From NCBI GenBank assembly GCA_021234155.1, contig JAJEKV010000051.1, positions 8,266,105 through 8,330,104 of the forward strand: DNA of 64,000 nucleotides, written 5' to 3'. The notes beneath the pieces were generated by a model, which was not told the DNA's origin, ran no database searches, and worked only from the letters and a program-made list of their open reading frames with translations. This document shows, piece after piece, positions 46,057-58,199 of the stretch. Both the position numbers and the translations under genes were made by a program. The first letter of the stretch is position 1. The number at the start of each line of letters is the position of its first letter. Origin of the DNA: Isoetes taiwanensis. Its lineage: Eukaryota > Streptophyta > Lycopodiopsida > Isoetales > Isoetaceae.

Positions 46057-46696
46057 GATTAGATTCTCTAGCAACACAGTATCACATCTACAGTCTGGCA
46101 AGACTGAAGCGTAGCAAGAAGAAAGAAATCTCACACAAATCTTGCTGATCGGGGATTTGAAGACTTCGAGGAGCCAATTCCAGATCCAAAGCCAGTCTAT
46201 ATCCGGATTGCCACTCAATCTGAAGAGATTCTGCACTCAACGGCAGCTCCTTATCCAGCAGTGTTCAAATACGGTTCCCCTCTGCCGTAACTCCAAATGC
46301 GACCAAACTCATGCAAGATCTCGACATGTAATCTAGACTTTATCCGTTTCCCAATGTATCACTGTCCCTTTTAGGTTTTTATTTACCCGATCACAAAAAT
46401 AGAATGCACCTTTTGCTTGTAATCCAAATAAGCCACGAACCAAAATAGCCATGCAATATGTCTCCAACTTTACAAATTTCGCACAAATCCGGGTGCAAAA
46501 TATCTTTGCACGAGTCTTTCAAACGATTCAGATGCTCGCCCAAACTACACAACTGAATCTCTTCTCCTTCACATCAGATCCGACTATAAACTCCAGATCC
46601 GACCCTTGCTTGCAAATCGTAGCAAGAAGTAGACCTAACCGGACGAAGAATCTTGCAAGATTAGCGCAATCTTTGCAGAGATTTCTCGAGCTTTTA

Positions 46697-46747
46697 TTCT
46701 AGACCCGTTCTAGACCCGCAACACGTTCTAGACCCGTTCTAGACTAA
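46697..46747 (-). repeat. Short tandem TCTAGAAC repeats in the 5' leader
   Basis: GGGTCTAGAAC and close variants recur three to four times just downstream of the primer site, in the untranslated leader of the LTR element. Their role is unknown. Confidence 0.7.
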
Positions 46748-46853
46748 CTCTTGCACAAGGCAAGAAAAATGATACCAGTTCCTCTGATCAGACCCGATAC
46801 CACGTTCTGATCCCACCTGCTATACTCCAGCACTCATCTCATCCTGCATTCTG

Positions 46854-46865
46854 GCTCTGATACCA
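46854..46865 (-). promoter_or_regulatory. tRNA-iMet primer-binding site
   Basis: TGGTATCAGAGC on the - strand abuts the 5' LTR. It is the standard plant primer site complementary to the 3' end of initiator tRNA-Met. Confidence 0.95.
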
Positions 46866-47046
46866 TGAAGAAACCCTGTATGCATGTATGCTAGAATGAA
46901 AGAGATACACGATATAGCTAGGCTATGAGTAAACTGGATGAAGAACTATAAAGCATGACTATGGCTTTATAGAAGAGCCATGTCAGCAACATATGTGGCA
47001 TGCCTAGTCATCTAAGAGTAGTGACATGTCACGTCATTCTCTAACA
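46866..47046 (-). repeat. 5' LTR (181 bp)
   Basis: This is the upstream LTR, identical to the other copy. It should carry the promoter; CTATAAAG on the - strand is a candidate TATA box. Confidence 0.96.
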
Positions 47047-47051
47047 GTTTG

Positions 47052-47614
47052 TTACTAAATTTTAATTTAATTTAATTGACTAGCTCTCTTAGGGCCTATG
47101 AAGAGGCCATGGAGCCAGAATACATGTGTAATCATATTTTCAACAAAAATGAACGATGTGCATCCACCGTTTTGAAATGTGATCCTAATTCTAAAGGAGG
47201 TAAAGTAAACAGGAAAGAAAAGTCTACTGCATGAATACCAAACTTCCTTCTGATATGTTACATATAGGCGTTAAAAACTAATAAATAATATTACATAGCT
47301 CTCTAGTTCTTACCAACATTCTACAAAATGACAATAACATTCCTTTGGAATACCTATCCTTTTATGAAGTGAAGATCAGCCTTGAGTGAAAATAAGCCAC
47401 TTCTCCTCATATTGCACCCTTTTGCTCCTCGTTCCTCTTTCATTAATTGCTGGTTCTTCATCGTTGAGACAATTCAAAAATTGCCAGCTGGTCAGTTTGC
47501 CACAGCATCTATAAGTAACCATGTTTCGGCTTGAGCAGACCTACCAGCTTTTGCATTATTCCAGGAACAGAAGATCAAGTTATATTTATAGCACTTCTTG
47601 CATTTTTTGCCCAC
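47052..47614. other. 3' flank of the snRNP gene, no other gene
   Basis: AT-rich. It probably holds the 3' UTR and polyadenylation signals of the - strand gene ending at 47615. No coding region is recognised. Confidence 0.55.
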
Positions 47615-50600
47615 CTACTGCTTGCGCAAACCATGAAAAAATCTGTGTTTCCTTGAATGTGAATGATGACCTGCTTCCCTTGAAGCAAGATGATGGATGA
47701 AGTGCACCTGGATATAGGAGTACGAGTTAAAGCCTGAACAGCGCTACCACAATCATAAAGCAGATAATAGACAAACCTGATCATTTGTTTTAATTCCAAA
47801 ATCTGAGAGCAAGGAATCTTCATCGATCAGTTTTTCATTCATGTAGCACAAGCAGTAGTTTCCCCAGACATGCTTCCTGTGATAAAAAAAATAACTTGGA
47901 CAAGTTTAAACTAATTACATCAATAAATATAATCAATGAGTGCTTGAGACTTGATAATAAGAACACTTATAATCTGATTGGGATGATCATCCCATAAAGA
48001 TGCATATTCATCGATAGTTTGACATGTACATTTGCAGCTGCTGAAAGGATACAACCAACTGGACTGTTTGCTAGCGGATCTTATTTATCGGCTGTAGATA
48101 TTTTGATTCCCCATGCAATGTATTAAGCATGAGAATATTCAGTCCTTTGTTTTCCTAGAGGGGCGCCTCACCAAGTTTATATGGAAATGGAGTTCAAACA
48201 ATGCAAGAAACCATATAGCCCATTTTGAAGGATACTATAGTTATAGGATAACTTAACTAAGATTTCTTGGAGGGGGTAAAATGCAGAACTTATTGCCTCT
48301 ACAATTTCCTTAAAAAAAAATTGGAGATGCAACCTACATGGTAGCAAGGAAGGAGTCAAGCACAATGGCAACGGCTTCAATAACATAGTCCACACCAGCA
48401 TCAGATAAAACAACCCGGAAGTGGACTTTTTAAGTTCCAATATGTCATCCAACCACGTTGACTTTAATTGCTTCTTTGGCAGCCCCATGCCCTAATACCT
48501 ATGATTTAGCTGATAAATCTCACGCTCATCTTATCTATGTAAACCATGACAGGGGTTATTCCATATAACGATCAGTGTCTCGCTACTTCTATATCTGTTT
48601 TTTCTATATCTGGTGTTCATTCTCAGTGAAACCCAAGACTTTCAAATATACTTCTAGTGGAAAGTATTGTCATTGAAAAATCAATGGATACAGTTTCTTC
48701 GCCAGTTAACATGAAATTTCATCTGCTAGAAAAATGATCTCTTTGGACTCAACGATGGCACAGATAGGAAGACAACAGATGCAAGTGAACATGTGAGATG
48801 AAAACTGAAGAACAAAAGAGCCCCGGCAATAATAGGTCTCGACTTAGGAGAAATAAAAAATCCTTCACAAGATAACTGTTTAGATTGTACATGGATAAAG
48901 GGGAAAAGTTGGCTTAATATGTTGAGATATATTCTTTATCAATTTGCTGGAATAAATGCCACTATGGATGATAAGGATGCCAGCAGAAATAGAGGAAGAA
49001 CAAGCTTCAAGGCATAAGGTGACAGTAGGTTTAAGACTGATGATACGGAGTTCTTTGGATTTCAAGAAAGTTTGACACAAACCATGGGAATTGGCAGCAC
49101 CATATTTCCATTTGAAGCAAAGGCACGAGAGCGATGAGAGAAGTCCGAAAATGTTAACAACCTTTGCCTTTAACCCTATATGGTCAGGCTCCACTTTGGT
49201 CATCCGCAAAATCAGAATTCACTGCACATGCACCAAGCATGGTTGCTCAAGATGTGTTATTAGGTTCGAACTGCACTTTACTCATCAATTCTACAACTTC
49301 ATCCAACCATCCTATCCTTCTAAGGAAGACAATCGTGCAGTTATAATGAACTAGACTTGGCGCAGCCACACGTTTGTATTAAATCCCTTTAACAAAGGAA
49401 AACCTTTCTCGTTTAATAAGACCAACTGATTGTCACAGCTTGTAGTAGAAGGCAATGCCAACTTTTATTTATCAAAGCCAGAACGATACAAGCAAAAAGA
49501 ACCTATACAAATGCACTTTTATCTGGGCCCATTCCATCCAATTGCTAGAAAGCTCCTATTTCCAACCATGTTGTGGTAATGCGGCATGTTGAAATTCAAT
49601 GTGCCTCGTTTAAGTTCTGAAGACTAACGTGAACCTTGCAAGCTCCAACATTTACTATACATTTTAAGTAGAAACTTTTCAGCCTTTCAATTGCATCAGT
49701 TTTGCAAAAGCTGCTCAGATAGAAATCCAGGAAACTGTGTTTCTTTCTAGCACATTATTAAACATGCTCCAGGATTCTTTGAAACGCCATGCTGAGCATC
49801 TATTGCAAACATGGCAGTCTTCAGAACTACGCTTTGATCTGACGCATTAAGAAATACTACCTCCACATCATCTAAACGGCCCCCAGAATAAACCAAAATG
49901 AAATCTTGTGTGTAAGTTAAATAGTAAGTTGTTTTTTCGATTCTGGCCATGTGAACCACCGTTATCTTGTCTAGCACCAGACCCTGACCATGCATCTGTT
50001 CAGAAAAGCAGAGGTCTTCCTCCCCACAGCCTTGTTGAGCATGCACAGAAATCATGGTAGCCCATTAGAGAACATTATGCTCTTGCATTTTATACAAAAG
50101 CATCTCATAATCCTGAAGCTTGCCACACTAGACATGCAAGTTACTTAAAGCAATTACTAGAGCATGTATGTCTAATCTATATAATAAATTAACAGACCGA
50201 CCTCCCTTTCATCAGTTACACTTGCTGAGAACAAGCATCAAAAACACTTAATGAAAGTGATTTTTATCGGCAAACACATTAAGCATACCTTGGAAATATT
50301 CTTATACATCTGGCAACGTGGATCGTTGATGCTTCTCTAGTGTTTCACAATATGCATAGAAATATTATGAAACACTAGAGAAGCATTCTGGGAGTATGAT
50401 GGTTTCTGCATTTCCATGAGAATAAGGAGGACTCAGGCAGACTTTTGATACAATGGCTGAATGCAATGTCACTCCATGGAACTCCATGATATCAGCGCAT
50501 GCATAAACGGTTCTGGCAAGTAAACATTGTGCGTCTGGCGAATGAGAGGAAACAATAGCCGAAGAACAAGGACTTGCTGAACGAAAATGCTGTTAAATTG

Positions 50601-51145
50601 TTATCTCGCCATCCATTTGAATGGAGTTCACGTTATTACAGAAACTACAATAGTCGGATTGCACGAGTCCAATACGTGAAACGCTAACATATTAATTTAC
50701 TCACAAACTTCTTACCATGATACATGTCGATGCCCTAATTGCGCTTGCTCCAGTTCCTCCACTTTCCTCTGCACAGCCACTTTCAGGTCTCTTACTTTGG
50801 CCGAATTGAGGACCGCAACATCTGAGAAAAACTAGAGCCCCATAAAATCTATCACAACCAGGCCCACAAGCAATGCATCAAGCTAAACTTACCAAGCGTA
50901 GTACCATCCATCTTTAGGACTGAGAGGCGCATTGCACCACCCAGCTCCACTGCAATAAGTGTATCAACATCTCCTAGAGTTGGATTTCTCGGCACGTCTG
51001 CGAGCAACGGATCATCCAGCAGGGCTGAGAGCAAGGGAAGAAATTGCGCCCTGCTTTTGCTATAATACCGTCCAACTTTTGTAGGTCTGAGTTCTGTGTC
51101 TTCTATTTCTTCATCCGCTTCCATTTTCAAGCTCCCATCAATCAT
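47615..51145 (-). CDS. SNRNP25: U11/U12 small nuclear ribonucleoprotein 25 kDa protein, 4 exons
   Basis: This is a component of the U11/U12 di-snRNP, which recognises U12-type introns in the nucleus. Exons on the - strand are 51145-50893, 50821-50716, 47876-47777 and 47707-47615. Together they make 552 nt, exactly 184 codons including the stop, with every junction GT-AG and phases that join. Exon 1 holds LLDDPLLADVPRNPTLGDVD and the start of the ubiquitin-like fold (ELGGAMRLSVLKMDGTTL). Exon 2 adds DVAVLNSAKVRDLKVAV and GHRHVSW. Exon 3 gives KHVWGNYCLCYMNEKL and LLSDFGIKTNDQ. Exon 4 ends HSRKHRFFHGLRKQ, the basic tail known from plant orthologues. The protein is 183 aa, near the usual plant length. 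Intron 2 is 2839 bp and hosts a PPR pseudogene and a hairpin; introns 1 and 3 are 71 and 69 bp. No damage is seen. Confidence 0.93.
49745..50150 (-). pseudogene. PPR pseudogene inside intron 2 of the snRNP gene
   Basis: The - strand reads CGKLQDYEMLLYKMQEHNVL, a stop, then WATMISVHAQQGCGEEDL and FSEQMHGQGLVLDKITVVH, two adjacent PPR motifs. These are followed by DVEVVFLNASDQSVVLKTAM, a decayed next repeat. At least one stop and one frameshift are present. It shares strand with the host gene and is removed with the intron. Confidence 0.8.
50329..50386. repeat. Perfect 19-bp inverted repeat (hairpin)
   Basis: ATGCTTCTCTAGTGTTTCA (50329-50347) is followed after 20 nt by its exact complement (50368-50386). 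AATAT/ATATT in the loop extends the pairing. It lies within intron 2 of the snRNP gene, so it is transcribed. It could be a foldback MITE or a small-RNA hairpin. Confidence 0.9.
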
Positions 51146-52600
51146 CTGGCAAAGCTCTTTTTAGAAAGAGGTAATTTTAAGGGCTAGATAACGTCCTGTC
51201 CGTGGCGTTATGGCCCATGAAAAAAATGGCCTCGTGGCCATGGAAAAAAATGGCTGCCATAAGATCTAGGTGCAAATGGCGTTGAAAAGTTCATTTATTA
51301 CATGTAGAGATTTCATATGGCCATCATCTCTGGCATCTAATTCTTCCTCTTGAGGCAGATCAAGTCTATGCCAGAGAATCCAATCAGTACAATCAAGCTT
51401 TTAAGTCAAGTCCAACAACAAGGGTTCAAAAACCTCCGCAACCTTCACCAATAATTTTCCGCCTATATACAATACGTACTGGATATATTTATAACAAGAT
51501 ACAAATATACCGGATTTTACATTAAACTATGTTTTTTTCTATCGGATTTTTTCCAGCATCCAAAAATTTTGACCAGCAATTTCTAAAGTGGACCAGACAA
51601 ACAAAGGGTTTATCCAGATATTTTTTGAACCCTGCTTCCAGTTGTGTCCATTTAGTTTTTGCTTTGTAAATGTGAGCATGAGCGTTGAATCACTAAGCTT
51701 TCCAGCATGAGCTTTGAGCTATTGTGATAACAGAAATAGGGTGCCGATCTTCGGCTTTTGTGAACCATGTGTTGGCCCAGTACAAATACTTTGGAATGTG
51801 CAGGCCTGATTCCAAATTTAAAGCAATCCCTGTTGTACCATCCTCAAATTCCACCATCGTCAAGACCATAAGCACAAAACATTGAAATTGAAACTTTTGT
51901 ATTTCCCGTATGAAAATATTTGTGACACGTTCAATAAAATCCTTTTTGATGCTCTGATATGAGTGGTTAGAACTTGAATTGAGACTGGCATTGAAGGAAG
52001 CTTGTTTGGAGGTTGGAGTTTTATTATCATTGAATGTATCTCATGAGGTACTTAGTGGTTGAATTTGCATATCATAGCTTTAATTATGATGGTATATCGC
52101 AGGCAACCAATGTCCATTTCTGTCGATGACCTTGTGAAATGGTTGGCCGACCATTTGATCCCTAAGGAAGAGTGAGCTGCAAATCTTACACAATGTATAT
52201 GTAACATATATGGAATGCAAACAGAAAGGTACGATGATGTTTGTTTGCAAAAGTTCTCGTTCACAAACATTTTGTACGGGAATGTTCGGATGTTCTGTTC
52301 TTTGCATGGAACCTAATGTGAACTAAATAATGGCCCTTAGAAAATCTCATGTTGTTGAATGCCTACCGTGCATTGTATTGCAATACTCATTTCTTATTTG
52401 GTCTAACCAGGCTTCAATATAACCTTTTTCTGGCTAGAAGCACATGAATGCCAACAATTAACTTAGTCATACATTGATGCAATTATAGCTGATTACAGTG
52501 TTCCTCATCTGGAATGCCGATATAGAGTTTAGCAATGATTATGTGCATCCTAGTCAGCCATAACGCCTCTGCATAGGACGTTATCAGCCTTAACATCTTT
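51146..52600. other. Upstream of the snRNP gene, scattered fragments
   Basis: The promoter of the - strand snRNP gene must lie just above 51145. On the - strand 51808-51855 reads VEFEDGTTGIALNLES, which is close to plastid ATP synthase alpha (atpA), but the similarity ends abruptly. A + strand stretch ending at 52173 reads RRQPMSISVDDLVKWLADHL, then IPKEE and a stop, after a possible acceptor, and could be an orphan last exon. Neither is proven. Confidence 0.35.
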
Positions 52601-52679
52601 GGCCGAGGCATTTGGCATTTGGCAGAGTAGCGGCCATAGCCAAGCTTGGTCAACTTGTCAGCCCATTGTGTGTGCACAA

Positions 52680-52955
52680 CAGAAGATTTTCTTACAGAGC
52701 TTTGTAATGCTGAAACTGACGGCAACAAAAATTTCCCAAAATTTTCTTACACCAGAGGATTTTCTTACAGAGCTTTTGTGCTACAGCGACGAGCAGGGGG
52801 AAAACCAACAATAACAACCCCGGAAACCAACAGACTAGAATAGCTAGTTCCGACTTCCAGCTAGGTCCGAGCTCATTCTTTATGCTTCCAGCAAGCTAAA
52901 GAGGGCAAGCCAAATTCTTCTAGCATCCAGCAAGCTAAAAGAGGGCAAGCCGGAT
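52680..52955 (+). repeat. Two short direct duplications
   Basis: GATTTTCTTACAGAGCTTT occurs twice about 73 bp apart (from about 52684 and 52758). CCAGCAAGCTAAA(A)GAGGGCAAGCC occurs twice at about 52889-52950. The whole stretch 52600-53340 is repeat-like with no convincing gene. Confidence 0.7.
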
Positions 52956-53779
52956 TCCTGATAATCTTCAAGAACGTACTTGGAGGTCTGGCGACTTTTT
53001 AGCATATTACAAGCCTGACTCTGGAGGCCTGGTTACGGCGTTTCATGTCGAACCTTGGCTATGGTGCAGGGATTCGACCATGACTATCCGGACTATGGCG
53101 GATTAGTATCAGAGCTATCAGAGGGATTACAGTTGCTGGGCTGTCGCTGCAGCATGCAGAGGGCATAGCACGCTAAAACAGGGCAATTAGCAAGCCGGAT
53201 TATTTTGTAATAAACTATGGAATGGGGCTTTTGAGCATGTCGCAGGCCTGGCTATGGCGACTCTTGAGCAGGGATTCGATCACGGCGAGGATCCGACCAC
53301 GGCGTCAGATTCGAACATGGCAGTAAAAAAAACACGACGTCCCAGCAAATGAGATGTTATGGACATGACATCTATGTTATGGCCATAACAGATTGGGCCA
53401 CATTAGTGTGTAAATTTGACGGTTTTCGAAGGACGGGGAAAATATTTTATGCGTTTTCGCATGACATGAAGTTCTTAAATTTCAACCTTTCATATACCAG
53501 ACAAAATTTCAAAATGACAGAATACAAACTTTTAATAAAAATACATAGAAAATGCATGTGCTATATAATAAAAGTCGTATTTAATTAAAGTGGGACAAAT
53601 CTTGAATTTTGGGACTCGGACTGAAAATGGGACTCACACACCATAAAAGAAATTTCTGAATTGATTGCTTGAATAGAATTACACATGACACACATAGAAT
53701 TGGGTTACTTGTTTTCCTCATAAATTTTACAAACCACTAGTTGAGATAGTTTTCAAACTTCTCAATATTATGTGCCCTC

Positions 53780-56670
53780 ATACAATGATATAGCATGGAG
53801 GTTGCTCATGGCCTTGTCCATCTCCCTTCTTGGGATCTTGTGTGTGTTGTCCTTTGCAACGTGAGAACTTGGATATGACCATACCACACACTCCACCAAT
53901 TCCCTCCTTTGAGGGTGGCATAATTGCCCTCCACTTCTTCTCGGCCCGGTCGGTGTATTGCTCCTTCAAGTTGCCCTTCTTGTGTCTCCCAATGGGCTCC
54001 CAATATTGAATTTGGAATCGGGGCGCAACTCCTCTCCATCGAGGCATAGTGGTGGTTACATCGGAGAGTGCCACCCCTAACCATATTGGGCCGGTCCTCA
54101 TCATCGGGGCCTTACTAGCACAAAGTATCCTTCCTTGATGTCCTCAAAGGGATCCCACTTTCGGGAAGATCAAACCACTCGGCTTTGAGGCCTTACTTCC
54201 CACAAACCACTTGGAACCCTTGTTGGGACCCAAGTGAGCATTCTTAGGCGTGCTTGCACCTTGAGAACCCTCCCATCTTGACTCACGGCAGAACCCGTCT
54301 CTTAGCTCCCTCCCACATGGTTGCTTCCGGTTTCTAAGCATGTCACAACTTTCTCCCGGTACTTGATTAGGGAGTCCATTTGATTTTTCTTAAGAGTGGA
54401 GGTGTGCTTTCCATTTCGAACATCATCCCGGTCGTTATGTAATCCTTGATGCCCTTCACCCGGTTGGCTAGAGTCTTTGTCTTGAAGGGAGGTATTGGTT
54501 TTGGCTGCCCTTTAGGAATGAGAACTTCACCCGGCCCGGCACCCCTTTGCCACAACTTCGATACCTTGTGCAGGGCATCCACAACTTGTCACCTGGTCTC
54601 CACTTATATTGCATGATTGGTATTCCATCCCTAACCCAAAACTTGAACTGAAGTGGCTTTGTGTGTCTGTCAACTTGGTCCTTACCATCTAGCAAGTATC
54701 CTTCTACAAATGATTTCCAATCTGCAACCTCATCCATCAAAGAAAGCCATTGGGTTGGGGTCAATCACGCTCTCAAACACATCCATTAGTTCGGGGAGAG
54801 TGGTCCGTTTTTCTCTCTTGAGCTTGGTGGAGAAAGTTCAAAGAATCCATCTATATCATCATGCGTATGCCCAACCATCATGAATCCCACTTTCACAACT
54901 TTGAATACTCCCACTTCTTTGTCAAGTATGACATAGCCCCAAACATCCATCTATTCTTGTTTTTCTTTCCAGCGGTTGTCCAAGCGAACACATAGCTCCT
55001 CGGGCGATGATTTCTCAAGTAAAAATCATCCCAAGTCCTCCTTGATTCACGGACACCTTGGATGTGAGCTTTTTAGCTGCCTTTGGTAACAAAGCGGTTG
55101 ATCATCCATCAAAGCCTCAAAATGGGTCTTTGAAGGGGAATACCTCCTCCCTTCTATCGATCCTTTCTCTAGTGTTCTCGGGCACTTGAAAATAGAGCTC
55201 ACATGGAAGTTTGGATCATCTCTCCATAGATCAAGCACAAAATGACCATATGTTCGGTTCCATGACCATGTGTTAATACACCCGCCGGACTTACTTTCAT
55301 CGAAAAGCGTTTTGACAGCGCTTGGGTAAAGAGATCTAGCTTTGGCAAGAAAGTCTTGTGTTGGTCCATCTTATCATGAATTATACACAAAAATTTGTGC
55401 ATTTGCATCTCGAGAAAATGTTCTCCACTTTGCCAATACAAGCTGTCTACATGATATTTGGTCCCTTTGGTGATCTGCAAATTGCTCCCTAATTGCCATT
55501 CTTTCTTTCTCTATTGCGGTTGATGCAAGTGTATCCTTGAGTTGAATGCAAGTGTTGCACTTTGAGAATGGCATGTGTTGTAGGACACTCACGTCGAGAA
55601 GTGAGTGCTCCATAACTTTGCTGAAATGTGATTGAGAAAGAGGCCTACCTCGGTAGTTTCGGGATGGAGTTGACCTCCTTAAGGCACTCCTTTTGGATAT
55701 AGTGTTGTGGCAACACTTTTGCACCACTGCTCGTTCACCGTTCTGACTTGTGGGGGGCATAGATTGAGACATGTATCTCACAAAGCTCTCGAGAAGGCTG
55801 CAATGGCCTTGAGAGTATTTGCTCTAGGTTTCAAAGTGAGTGCATTACCATGTTGGAACAAAGCGTGCCCTTTTCTAACTTCTCGATGTCGTAAAATGAA
55901 GACTTGCTCACCCCAAGAATCCATCTCAATGCTCTCATACATACCTTCATGCCCCTCAATTGATATAGTAGTTAGATCTGTGTTTTCATCATAGGCTGGA
56001 ATTCCTACACAAGGAGTAAATGAAATTAATCCTATCTTTTTGAAGGCTGTCCAATGTATTGGGACCTTATCTGCGAGGTCATCCACATTGTATTTGCCTT
56101 TGTGCAATCTAGGTTGCAACACTTTTGTCCCCTAATTGCCTCCAGGTTTTCTCTGGTTGGTGCCATACTTTCCATCCTTTCTAAATATTTGTCACTTCTA
56201 GGCCTCTTGGGCACCCTTGGCTGCCTTCTATGAAAGACATAGCGTCTCTTCCTTGTGATCAAAGGATGCTCATCGACCACCAAATCTTCCACATGGCCTT
56301 GGGTGGGCCTTGGGGTGTGTGGTTCGATGGGGCATTCTAGAGTATCACCATTCTTGTGTGTAATATATCTAATTGGCCATCTCAAGCGAGCTTGGGACTC
56401 CGGCCACCCTGAGCACACAATGCAATCACTAGAGCTTCCACGGGACATGATTGTATCAACCCGATAAGAAGCTTCACAATGCCAACTCCAAGATGTTCAT
56501 CTCCCGACCTCTCATCATTCACACTATCAAATGGATCAACTGCAGTTATTATGCCCTCTGCAAATACCGTCTGGTTGCAAGGGTGCAACAAAAGGCAACC
56601 CTTCTTCCTCCATTGGAGCCTAGGGCAATGGCCTCTGCTGGACTTCCTTGGCTCCATTTTACTCATCTCA
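53780..56670 (-). pseudogene. Degraded DDE-type transposase-like gene with VGHTHDDID motif
   Basis: Read on the - strand across several frames, the order is as follows. At 56600-56350 KGCLLLHPCNQTVFAEGIIT and a DA-x-L-P-x-P-H then WPIRYI pattern resemble the N-terminal domain of plant Ptta/En-Spm-type transposases. CCNLDCTKANT comes near 56120. FSKCNTCIQLKDTLASTAIE, an F-x-x-C-x-x-C knuckle, comes near 55550. IIHDKMDQHKTFLPKL comes near 55350-55385, with the first candidate catalytic Asp. LDN followed by KNKNRW comes near 54980. VGFMMVGHTHDDIDGFF comes at 54846-54890. The D...MDQ-x-K, Q/R-L-D-N and GHTH-x-D-I-D motifs belong to a transposase/integrase-like family (annotated DUF7869 as I recall). 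Frameshifts are frequent. Confidence 0.75.
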
Positions 56671-56694
56671 CATGCTCCCTGAATGAAAAAGCTC

Positions 56695-56945
56695 ACATTA
56701 AAACCATATAGCCCCAAACACCACAAATATGACCATGTGAACCATATAAAACCATACAAACATATTAAATATAACCATATTAAATCATACAACCATATTA
56801 ACTAAAATCATATAACCATATTAAACCATACAACCATACTCATTCTAAACCATATGTAAACATTGTAACCATATATAACCATTGAAACTATTCAACCATT
56901 GAAACCATATTAAATATATAAGGTAACATATATAAACATATAACC
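56695..56945. repeat. Degenerate AT-rich minisatellite (ACCATATTAA type)
   Basis: ACCATA/ACCATATTAAA-like units recur irregularly over 250 bp just upstream of the - strand transposase gene. It may be a decayed simple repeat in a shared divergent promoter. Confidence 0.75.
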
Positions 56946-57089
56946 TAACCTTTCATATCTTGTCATGGCCCACGTGGCCTCCTCGAGGCTGGCGTGGCCA
57001 TGTCGGCTTCTCCATCTTGCCCGTCGTCATGGAGGGCATGGCCCTGCGTGTGGCAGTTTATTATTGCACTTTTACGAGGTTGAGGGTGC

Positions 57090-57400
57090 GGCCCGAGTTA
57101 ATGCACCCTCTTCCTCTCCCCAGGCCATTCTTCCTCCCTGTTTTCTCTCGATCACTCTTGAGCTCTGTATTTTCCTTAAGCGCCCGCTTTTCCGATCGGT
57201 GATCGATCGAACCAGAAACCATTCCAAGGCCATCTTATGACGGTAGCTTGGTGGCCGGATCGGGGCGCTTCCAGTAGCCAGAAGTTCTCGCCTTGATTGA
57301 GTGTTCGGCGGGCGTTCTTGCCTCGGAAAGAAAGTGAGGCCCTTTTTAGTCTTTGCTTTTTAGTTTTACGTAAGTCCTTTCTTTGCATTTTTTACTTATA
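57090..57400 (+). promoter_or_regulatory. Possible 5' leader of the + strand gene
   Basis: A CT-rich stretch (57107-57175) leads into sequence ending TTTTTAGTTTTACGTAAGTCC near 57355-57375, which contains a good splice donor. This looks like a plant promoter and non-coding first exon, oriented away from the - strand transposase gene. No start codon is assigned. Confidence 0.35.
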
Positions 57401-57584
57401 TTACATTTGTTAGAGGCTCTTATTAATCCACGATACAATTTACGACCCAGACAAAATCCTTATTCACGCTTTGCGAAACGACTATACCCACATGGAATCG
57501 AACCGCGGAAGCCTCCTCCTCATCCGGCAAATCCGGGTATGTTTTTGTAATATCATACCCTTTTTAATCTCATTTCTCTGTATT

Positions 57585-57646
57585 GTTCTCTGTTTTCTCA
57601 TTAATCTCATTTGTCTCCAACGTTCTCTGTTTTCTCATTAATCTCA
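57585..57646. repeat. Two-copy repeat, period 37 bp
   Basis: GTTCTCTGTTTTCTCATTAA occurs at 57585 and 57622. It lies in a T-rich, intron-like stretch. Confidence 0.8.
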
Positions 57647-58199
57647 CTAATCTCTCACGTTATCACATTTTTCCTTTTGTATTGTTTTACGTTTTTGTTA
57701 TCTTTTTCTTGCTTGTGGTTGAATTGAATACATTATGCAGGCAAAAAGTGAGAATAGTGGTTAGAGTAGTAGCAAACAGCAGAGATGTCACTCATCGAGA
57801 GGCATGTTTTAGGAAGTAAGATATTGCGAGCATTAGCGAAGAGATTCACAAAAGATATAGCTAAAGCGTCTAAGAATGTTTCATAACGAGAACATAACTA
57901 GGAATGTTTTTCTCCCGGTAAGAACTAAGAATAGGAATTGCTTCCGCGAATGCATTTCTAACTCACGGCATATCCTCCCTTTGCGGGAGACATGCGGGAG
58001 TGGCGAGTTGAGAATACTTCACTTGCCAGCAGTCCGGGAAATCTGGCCTTCTTCTCGACTTCGCGAGTGAGAACTTCGACTTCGACTTCAGCGAGAAGAG
58101 GAGTGTACACTACGGGCTTGTTGGCGGTTGAGATTCTCGACTTCATGATCGAATACACCTGGCTACCCAATGTCTTCACATTCTTTTTAAGCTGCTGCA

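Larger units (their letters stand above)
44556..47046 (-). mobile_element. Compact LTR retrotransposon with identical LTRs and no polymerase
   Basis: Two 181-bp direct repeats (44556-44736 and 46866-47046) are identical at every base, begin TG and end CA. GTTTG flanks both outer ends (44551-44555 and 47047-47051) as the 5-bp target duplication. On the - strand the primer-binding site TGGTATCAGAGC (46865-46854) directly follows the upstream LTR and matches plant initiator tRNA-Met, and the purine tract ATCAAGGGGGA (44747-44737) directly precedes the downstream LTR. The interior is only about 2.1 kb and shows no protease, integrase, RT or RNase H motif. It is therefore non-autonomous and must have been mobilised in trans. 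LTR identity indicates very recent insertion. Confidence 0.97.

Noticed and set aside
48177..49354. Frames of about 100 codons within intron 2 of the snRNP gene, tested as possible missing exons
   Set aside because: None carries the conserved W-K-H-V-W or basic-tail blocks. The true exons 3 and 4 were found at 47876-47615 and restore the phase exactly.
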